Part shown: in pieces, positions 22,874 through 26,758 of the stretch
Numbering within the stretch: the first letter of the stretch is position 1
Layout of the letters: every line of letters starts with the position of its first letter
IMG/VR virus record: IMGVR_UViG_3300006919_000359
Coordinates: 1-26,758 of that record
Origin: a virus
DNA length: 26,758 nucleotides
Strand: one strand, 5' to 3'
The notes under the pieces: generated by a model
Told to the model about the DNA's origin: nothing
What the model saw: the letters and a program-made list of their open reading frames with translations, nothing else
The model's database searches: none
Translations under genes and position numbers: made by a program

Positions 22874-24139
22874 ATGGGAAGAAGAAAGAAGGAAGAATTG
22901 GAGTTAAAATTTAACCCCATCTTCGAACCACTCTTCTTTGATAATCTAGATGACCCTAGATACTATCAAGTATATGGAGGAAGGGGTTCTGGAAAATCGT
23001 TTGGTGTATCAGTTGCTATGGTACAACTTACTTATTCCAAATTTAAGCACAGAATATTGTATCTACGTCAAACTATGACATCCTCAGAGGATTCTACAGT
23101 AGCAGACGTTAGAGCTGCAATAGAGGTATTAGGTAAAGGAGCTGACTTCAGAGAGAAGCAGGGAGTAATAACTAACATCACTACAGGGGCTACGATATCA
23201 TTCAAAGGTATCAGGTCAACAGGAACACAAACAGCAAAGCTAAAATCATTATCAGGTATCACAACTCTGGTAGTAGAGGAGGCTGAAGAAGTAGAGTCAT
23301 TCGAAGAGTTCTCTAAGATAGATGAATCGATAAGGGTAGCAGGAAAGCCATTGAAGGTAATCCTGATCTATAACCCAACATCAGCAATCTCATCTTGGAT
23401 ACATAAGGAATGGTTCGTGGGAGGGCAACCAAACCCAGAAAGGTTCCATGATACTATGTACATGCACTCAACATACTTGACTAACATCAATAACTTGAAT
23501 GCATCTGTAGTTCAGAGATACAAAGATCTTGAACGCACAAACCCAATCTATTACAAGAATACAATCCTTGCCGAATGGACTCTGGAGACAGAAGGAAGAT
23601 TGTATGCTGGATGGGGAATGTATCCTACCTTCGATGAAGATGGAGATACATGGTATGGATTAGATTTCAGTTATGGAGGAGGAGATAAGACATCAATGGT
23701 CAAAATCACCTACTACCAGGGAGTCTATTATGTACAAGAACTGTTTAGTGTAAAGGGTATGGGAACGAAGAAGACATTAGAAATGATGCGCCTTCATAGA
23801 GTTCCATTCAATGCACTTATATTTGCAGATTCAGCAATGCCATTATTGATACAAGGAATCCGAGAAGGAGGTTATGGTCAAATAAGAAAGGCTAAGAAAG
23901 GAAATGTAGAGGCAGGAATCAAGAAGATGCAAGATAAGGATATAGTTATGATAGGAGATGATACAACAGACTTGTATTTCCAATACATGACATTTAGGAG
24001 AAATAAGAAGGACAACAAACTTCCTCACGAACCTGATATCCTAGCAGCGTTGAGATATGGTATCAATAGTAGAAGACCATTAGAGAAAGCACAGAAAGCT
24101 AAGCCACGTAGGGCAAGGCGCATTAACGGATACATATAA
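22874..24139 (+). CDS. terL: Terminase large subunit
   Basis: The ATPase domain has Walker A GGRGSGKS (35-42), Walker B TLVVEEAEE (131-139) and a coupling segment IYNPTS (165-170). The nuclease domain has the RNase H-like acidic residues: Asp264 (YGLDFSYGG), Asp319 (IFADSAMP) and Asp388 (HEPDILAALRYG). This is the motor that pumps DNA through the portal and cuts the concatemer. Its 421 residues are complete. The C-terminus is basic (KAKPRRARR). It is preceded by TerS; the gene-free GC-rich region about 750 nt downstream may be linked to packaging. Confidence 0.93.
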   Translation: MGRRKKEELELKFNPIFEPLFFDNLDDPRYYQVYGGRGSGKSFGVSVAMVQLTYSKFKHRILYLRQTMTSSEDSTVADVRAAIEVLGKGADFREKQGVITNITTGATISFKGIRSTGTQTAKLKSLSGITTLVVEEAEEVESFEEFSKIDESIRVAGKPLKVILIYNPTSAISSWIHKEWFVGGQPNPERFHDTMYMHSTYLTNINNLNASVVQRYKDLERTNPIYYKNTILAEWTLETEGRLYAGWGMYPTFDEDGDTWYGLDFSYGGGDKTSMVKITYYQGVYYVQELFSVKGMGTKKTLEMMRLHRVPFNALIFADSAMPLLIQGIREGGYGQIRKAKKGNVEAGIKKMQDKDIVMIGDDTTDLYFQYMTFRRNKKDNKLPHEPDILAALRYGINSRRPLEKAQKAKPRRARRINGYI

Positions 24140-24150
24140 AATAAAAGAAG

Positions 24151-24381
24151 ATGGCTAAAAAAGCAGCAAAAGCGGTTAAACTGTCAAAACCCCAACCTGT
24201 TAAAGAAGAGGTAAAGGTAGAAGCGGTAGAAGCTATAGAAAAAGAAAAAGAAGCAGATGTAAAAGACATCAAACCAGTCATAGAGAAAGCACAGATGTTA
24301 ATAGCATCCAAACACAAAGCTCTAGGAGTAAGAAAAGAGACAGCATTCTCTGGTAGCTTCTACGATAAGAATAAGAAGTAA
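24151..24381 (+). CDS. Lys/Glu/Ala-rich small protein, 76 aa
   Basis: Low-complexity N-terminal half (AKKAAKAVKLSKPQPVKEEV, then KVEAVEAIEKEKEADVK) with a more ordered C-terminal half (KPVIEKAQMLIASKHKALGV) ending YDKNKK. Such charged, disordered proteins behind terL are common in phages. It could be a scaffold or DNA-binding accessory. It is 11 nt after terL. Confidence 0.55.
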   Translation: MAKKAAKAVKLSKPQPVKEEVKVEAVEAIEKEKEADVKDIKPVIEKAQMLIASKHKALGVRKETAFSGSFYDKNKK

Positions 24382-24392
24382 TATAGATAAAT

Positions 24393-24578
24393 AGAGGATT
24401 GGCCAAACAGAGCAGACATGCTCATGGTAAAGGCGCCCAGATAGACTGGGAGGAGGTAATAGGGAATCAAGTAGCACTAGAGGACTGCATGAGCAAAATA
24501 GCCGATGGGTGAAACGACTTGACAGTAGGTGAACGATTCTGAATAACTCTGACTATCGGTTCGAATCCGATATCCTCA
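24393..24578 (+). ncRNA. Long tRNA-like RNA with large insertions, about 185 nt
   Basis: GAGGAT (24394-24399) pairs with ATCCTC (24572-24577). ATCGG-TTCGAAT-CCGAT (24555-24571) is a perfect T-arm. After the acceptor, GGCCAAA...TGGTAAAGGCGCC resembles the D-arm of class II (Ser/Leu) tRNAs, but its loop is split by a hairpin GAGCA-GACA-TGCTC. CCCAG-ATAGA-CTGGG follows in the anticodon-arm position with a 5-nt loop lacking U33. About 115 nt then separate it from the T-arm, with possible stems TCAAGT/ACTTGA and GAATC/GATTC. It lies directly upstream of a 51-aa ORF. It is not a standard tRNA; a tmRNA-like RNA, or an interrupted tRNA, is possible. Confidence 0.5.
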
Positions 24579-24597
24579 ACTAAAACATCTAAACACT

Positions 24598-24753
24598 ATG
24601 AGTATGATAAATCAACAATTGAGATGGGTTGACGGAGGAGTCGACGAATACGGAGAAAGGATGATGAACCTTCAATACTCAGAGTGGGATATAGATAAAG
24701 GAGGATACGTATGGAAGAACGTTCCTTATGTAAACCTAGAGAAGGAAGGTTAA
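24598..24753 (+). CDS. Small ORF, 51 aa
   Basis: An ATG 20 nt after the tRNA-like RNA opens a 51-residue frame beginning MSMINQQLRWVDGGVDEYGE and ending VNLEKEG. It is acidic and rich in Trp/Tyr, with regular codon use like its neighbours. No family is recognised. It lacks an obvious promoter of its own, so it is probably read through from the terminase transcript. Confidence 0.5.
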   Translation: MSMINQQLRWVDGGVDEYGERMMNLQYSEWDIDKGGYVWKNVPYVNLEKEG

Positions 24754-25210
24754 AGAAAAAAATAAAGACAAGAGAAACAACAACACCATCTAGAACTACA
24801 CAATAACTATATATAACAATAGAAGGTAGAAGAAAAGGGTTTAATTACCGTTTTTTGACGAAAAGAGTAGAGTTTGATAGGTTTTTGTAATGGGTTTAGG
24901 TAAAGGGGTAATAGATAAAGGATTGGAAACGAGTGTGAGTCCATCGATTTTCTCGATCAAAGGTGAGAACTGTTGTATTTCAACACATAGGAGGGGAAAA
25001 CGTGTGGGGAGCGGGTGCCGGCCCCAACTTTTTTCGGCCAAAATAGCCTGGTAAAACACGTTTAGGGCCCACATACCGGGTTCACGTATTTAGTGGGTTT
25101 GCATACGGTTTTTCATAGGGTAGTAGACGTCAGCTATGGCCCGCTAGAGGTGGACAAGTTATTGACAAAATCTATTCTCCATAAAGCACTCATAGAAAAA
25201 TAATGTGGGA
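24754..25210 (+). other. Gene-free region with a GC-rich structured segment
   Basis: About 450 nt without a convincing gene. The first 130 nt are A-rich. From about 24,900 to 25,150 the GC content rises visibly above the surroundings. AAACGTGT (24998-25005) pairs with ACACGTTT (25056-25063), enclosing GGGG..CCCC with AACTTTTTT (25006-25036) and a GGC/GCC hairpin. Small hairpins ATCGA/TCGAT (near 24945) and GTTG/CAAC (near 24972) lie upstream. Candidates are a terminator, a packaging/replication site or a stable RNA. Confidence 0.45.
25006..25036 (+). terminator. Possible GC-rich terminator
   Basis: GGGG (25006-25009) can pair with CCCC (25022-25025) around the GCCGGC-containing centre, followed by AACTTTTTT. 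It would end transcription from the terminase block. Confidence 0.35.
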
Positions 25211-25214
25211 AAAG

Positions 25215-25248
25215 TTTGGCATTGTAAAATTAATTTATTATTTTTATA
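25215..25248 (+). promoter_or_regulatory. Forward promoter P6 of RNA cassette 1
   Basis: TTTGGCA (TTTG 25215-25218), 20 nt, then TATTTTTATA from 25239. It points into cassette 1, facing P7 on the opposite strand. Confidence 0.7.
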
Positions 25249-25280
25249 TTGGGAAGGCTGGCCAGACATCTTTGGAGAAG

Positions 25281-25358
25281 AAAAAAGAGTAGCCTGTCGC
25301 TTGCTCCTTGTATGAGGCTCTGCAGCGTTGTTACATTGGACCATGACTCCTATTTCTT
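25281..25358 (-). ncRNA. Small RNA of cassette 1
   Basis: Expected to start about 10-12 nt downstream of P7 on the - strand. Read on that strand, it begins near GGAGTCATG, contains CAACGCTGCAGAGCCT and ends in the hairpin GAGCCT...AGGCTACTC followed by TTTTTT (25320-25281), an intrinsic terminator. The block 25293-25349 is recognisably related to 26566-26630. No conserved reading frame is shared by the two copies, so an RNA product is more likely than a peptide. A P6 transcript would be its antisense. Confidence 0.55.
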
Positions 25359-25360
25359 TG

Positions 25361-25395
25361 ATATAAAGATAATGAAAAGAAACGTTGGAGCCAAA
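25361..25395 (-). promoter_or_regulatory. Reverse promoter P7 of RNA cassette 1
   Basis: On the - strand, TTTGGCT (TTTG at 25395-25392), 20 nt, then TATCTTTATAT (25371-25361). Same element and same spacing as the forward promoters. Confidence 0.8.
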
Positions 25396-25439
25396 CATTT
25401 TTCATCATTTGTTTCTATGGCGTCATAGATTCTTTCTCC

Positions 25440-25492
25440 AAACCTTTTGTCAAAAACGTTTTTTTAAACAGTCTTTTATCATTATCTTTATA
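25440..25492 (+). promoter_or_regulatory. Forward promoter P8 of the secreted-protein operon
   Basis: TATCTTTATA from 25483, with TTTT rather than TTTG at the expected -33 position and AAACCTTTTGTC upstream, a diverged copy of the AAACTTTTTTC element. It is back-to-back with P7 and 66 nt upstream of the ATG at 25558. Confidence 0.6.
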
Positions 25493-25557
25493 TAAGAATT
25501 AAGAGATTAAGTTCTTTGACAGATTGGATTGGTGCAACGTTTCATAACACCATTTAT

Positions 25558-26112
25558 ATGAAAAAAGTTTTGAAAATGGCCTTAGTGGCCTTAGTTATGT
25601 TTGTAAGTAATGCAAACGCACAATGTATTATGGATGCAGGATATCCTGACATCGAATCTCAATATGAATTGAGTAGCACTACAGTGCACTACACCTACCC
25701 GAAAGGTAAAAGTACATCTTATACCAAACGAGTTAATGGAAGTGCTGTTGCAACGCTTACTTTGAAACAATTGAATGCAGATAAACTTGCTTTGGTTGCT
25801 GCTGGGTACTCACTTGTGACAAATCACGATTGGGCAACTGGCAATCTATCAGGAGCATACCCATCTGTTGGTTGTGTGGGATCTGACGATGCGTTCGTTA
25901 AGAATAGTAATCCTAAACAACAAGTGCATTTTGTAATCATGGATGTGCCGTTTGGTGAGTATAGAAAATATACTTCTAATGCCAATGGCTATAATACTGT
26001 TCATGTTTATTCTTCTCCTTCTGGTCCTAACGGATTCTATGCGGAGAGAAATGCTGTGATCAATGACTCTAGTTATTCAGCTCAGCCTACATGGATGGAC
26101 TATAAGTTTTAA
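25558..26112 (+). CDS. Secreted protein of unknown function, 184 aa
   Basis: The frame extends to 25516, but MKKVLKMALVALVMFVSNANA at 25558 is a clean signal peptide (cleavage after ANA), so this start is chosen. The mature protein begins QC and has two further-spaced Cys residues, only one of which is clearly conserved-looking (VGCVG). It is rich in Ser/Tyr/Asn and beta-forming segments (TTVHYTYPKG, QVHFVIMDVPFG, TVHVYSSPSG), suggesting a compact periplasmic beta protein. No family is recognised. It is flanked by the two duplicated promoter/RNA cassettes. A host-surface or superinfection role is conjecture. Confidence 0.7.
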   Translation: MKKVLKMALVALVMFVSNANAQCIMDAGYPDIESQYELSSTTVHYTYPKGKSTSYTKRVNGSAVATLTLKQLNADKLALVAAGYSLVTNHDWATGNLSGAYPSVGCVGSDDAFVKNSNPKQQVHFVIMDVPFGEYRKYTSNANGYNTVHVYSSPSGPNGFYAERNAVINDSSYSAQPTWMDYKF

Positions 26113-26115
26113 TTC

Positions 26116-26403
26116 ATGCGCTTGCTTTATGTAAGTGCTTTCATTCTTTTTCCTCTTTTTATTTTTTCACAAGATGTTCCTAAAATCGATTCAACAAAAG
26201 TTGATGGCGAGTTGCTGGAAGAAATTGTGTTAAAGAAAAAGCCGACGAGAATGAAAAAGTCATTAAGTATCGAAGTGAATGCCAATTATGATCCAAACCA
26301 AATTGTTAATCCGATGATGCCAACATCACCGGGACAAGATGGTAAGTTAATAATTGGAGGCAAGATACAATTCACCTTACAAGATAAGGAGAAAAATAAA
26401 TAA
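26116..26403 (+). CDS. Small exported protein, 95 aa
   Basis: A signal peptide (MRLLYVSAFILFPLFIFS) is followed by QDVPKIDSTK. The segment ELLEEIVLKKKP resembles the short acidic-hydrophobic strand (TonB-box/plug-start like) at the mature N-terminus of Bacteroidota outer-membrane receptors, but at 95 residues this is not a receptor. The rest is a beta-like stretch (LSIEVNANYDPN, KLIIGGKIQFTLQ). It starts 3 nt after the previous stop, so the two are an operon. A decoy or receptor-interaction role is only a guess; a structural accessory is also possible. Confidence 0.6.
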   Translation: MRLLYVSAFILFPLFIFSQDVPKIDSTKVDGELLEEIVLKKKPTRMKKSLSIEVNANYDPNQIVNPMMPTSPGQDGKLIIGGKIQFTLQDKEKNK

Positions 26404-26442
26404 ATTAATTTTAATCGAATCGTTGCACCATCCTTTTTGTTA

Positions 26443-26496
26443 AAAACTTTTTTCACAAAAGGCTTGGAAGTAACAAATAAATTCATTATCTTTATG
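26443..26496 (+). promoter_or_regulatory. Forward promoter P9 of RNA cassette 2
   Basis: AAAACTTTTTTCACAAAA (26443-26460), then CTTGGAA (-33 at 26463-26466), 20 nt, then TATCTTTATG from 26487. The upstream 18 nt are identical to 26695-26712. Confidence 0.75.
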
Positions 26497-26556
26497 ATAA
26501 GAGCGGGAGCGTGTAAACAAAGAGAGAGGTAGCCTCTGGGCAAGATTCTTTATTAA

Positions 26557-26636
26557 AAAAATAAGGTCGTCACCCGCTCACTCATACTATAAGGCTGCGA
26601 AGCGATTGTCCCCGATTGAGCTCATGACTCTCAACC
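26557..26636 (-). ncRNA. Small RNA of cassette 2
   Basis: Homologue of the cassette 1 RNA. Read on the - strand it begins near GAGAGTCATG, contains ACAATCGCTTCGCAGCCTTA and GAGTGAGCGGGTGACG, and runs into a T-rich stretch (CCTTATTTTTTT). On the + strand, GAGCGGG (26502-26508) pairs with CCCGCTC (26573-26579), so a P9 transcript would also fold. The 3' end is less certain than in copy 1. Confidence 0.5.
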
Positions 26637-26640
26637 TATA

Positions 26641-26674
26641 CATAAAGATAAGTAATCTTTCTCATATAGCCAAA
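26641..26674 (-). promoter_or_regulatory. Reverse promoter P10 of RNA cassette 2
   Basis: On the - strand, TTTGGCT (TTTG at 26674-26671), 20 nt, then TATCTTTATG (26650-26641). ATTTTTTC lies 7 nt upstream of TTTG. Confidence 0.8.
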
Positions 26675-26694
26675 CGAAATCGAAAAAATGTTTC

Positions 26695-26749
26695 AAAACT
26701 TTTTTCACAAAATGTTTGGCTACATCGTTTTGTTTCATTATCTTTAGAT
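26695..26749 (+). promoter_or_regulatory. Forward promoter P11 at the window end
   Basis: AAAACTTTTTTCACAAAA, then TTTGGCT (TTTG 26715-26718), 20 nt, then TATCTTTAGA from 26739. It is divergent from P10 with only about 40 nt between the -33 boxes and drives a gene outside the window. Confidence 0.8.
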
Positions 26750-26758
26750 ATAATTTAA

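Larger units (their letters stand above)
26443..26712 (+). repeat. 18-nt direct repeat AAAACTTTTTTCACAAAA at both ends of cassette 2
   Basis: Identical 18-mers at 26443-26460 and 26695-26712 lie 2 nt upstream of the -33 box of P9 and P11. They are the strongest copies of an upstream promoter element also seen before P2 and P5. Confidence 0.75.

Noticed and set aside
24393-24578. tmRNA or group I intron-containing tRNA
   Set aside because: No tag reading frame ending in the usual Ala-Ala, no clear tmRNA D-loop sequence, and no group I P/Q/R/S core seen. Kept only as an unexplained tRNA-like RNA.
24890-25054. A 54-codon + strand frame (MGLGKGVIDKGLETS...) and a 77-codon - strand frame over the same GC-rich DNA
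   Set aside because: Composition is unlike the phage's genes, the two frames conflict, no A-rich leader is seen, and the DNA is better explained by inverted repeats.
25159-25398. 79-codon - strand frame across RNA cassette 1
   Set aside because: It begins upstream of promoter P7's start point, runs through a terminator hairpin and through P6, and has no counterpart in cassette 2, where the equivalent frame stops after 12 codons.
1-26758. CRISPR array, insertion sequence or diversity-generating retroelement
   Set aside because: No regularly spaced direct repeats, no transposase or reverse transcriptase, and no template/variable repeat pair were seen.

Overview
The window looks like part of the genome of a tailed bacteriophage infecting a Bacteroidota (Flavobacteria/Bacteroides-type) host. 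Every protein gene is on the + strand, the genes are tightly packed with many 1-20 nt overlaps, and the DNA is AT-rich. Translation starts follow A-rich leaders without Shine-Dalgarno boxes. Promoters have the Bacteroidota layout (TTTG, exactly 20 nt, then TAnnTTTA), and exported proteins carry typical signal peptides. Phage identity rests on a portal protein, small and large terminase, a primase-helicase, and a single-subunit (T7-type) RNA polymerase.

Layout. (1) 1-7,010: small unknown genes, a phosphoribosyltransferase, a class II (cobalamin-dependent) ribonucleotide reductase, zinc-ribbon and HU-like proteins, and a metallophosphoesterase. (2) 7,030-15,420: promoter-driven short operons with unknown coiled-coil proteins, a replisome-organizer-like protein, a primase/DnaB-type helicase fusion, a sigma-factor-like protein, small membrane proteins and a papain/C39-like protein. 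(3) 15,477-17,828: the RNA polymerase, followed by about 490 nt (17,829-18,319) of hairpin-rich non-coding DNA. (4) 18,320-24,753: the virion module, with portal, adaptor, an unexpected secreted M64-type metallopeptidase, TerS and TerL. (5) 24,754-26,758: gene-poor DNA with a GC-rich structured stretch. It also holds two copies of a regulatory cassette in which convergent promoters face each other across a small RNA; the copies flank two small exported proteins.

How it fits together. Nucleotide supply (RNR, PRTase) and replication genes sit in a region punctuated by host-type promoters. The phage also carries a sigma-like protein and its own RNA polymerase. I could not find the bipartite promoter between 14,320 and 25,200, where the RNAP and virion genes lie. 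This suggests, but does not prove, that host RNAP (perhaps with the phage sigma) transcribes the early/middle region and the accessory cassettes, and that the phage RNAP transcribes the late block.

The most unusual content is non-coding. There are two homologous convergent-promoter RNA loci. There are three elements with a canonical tRNA T-arm and acceptor stem: two lack normal D and anticodon arms (about 40-51 nt) and one is about 185 nt with large insertions. A rigid promoter module has an upstream AAACTTTTTTC element at a fixed distance. All functional assignments are from reading motifs; no database search was possible.
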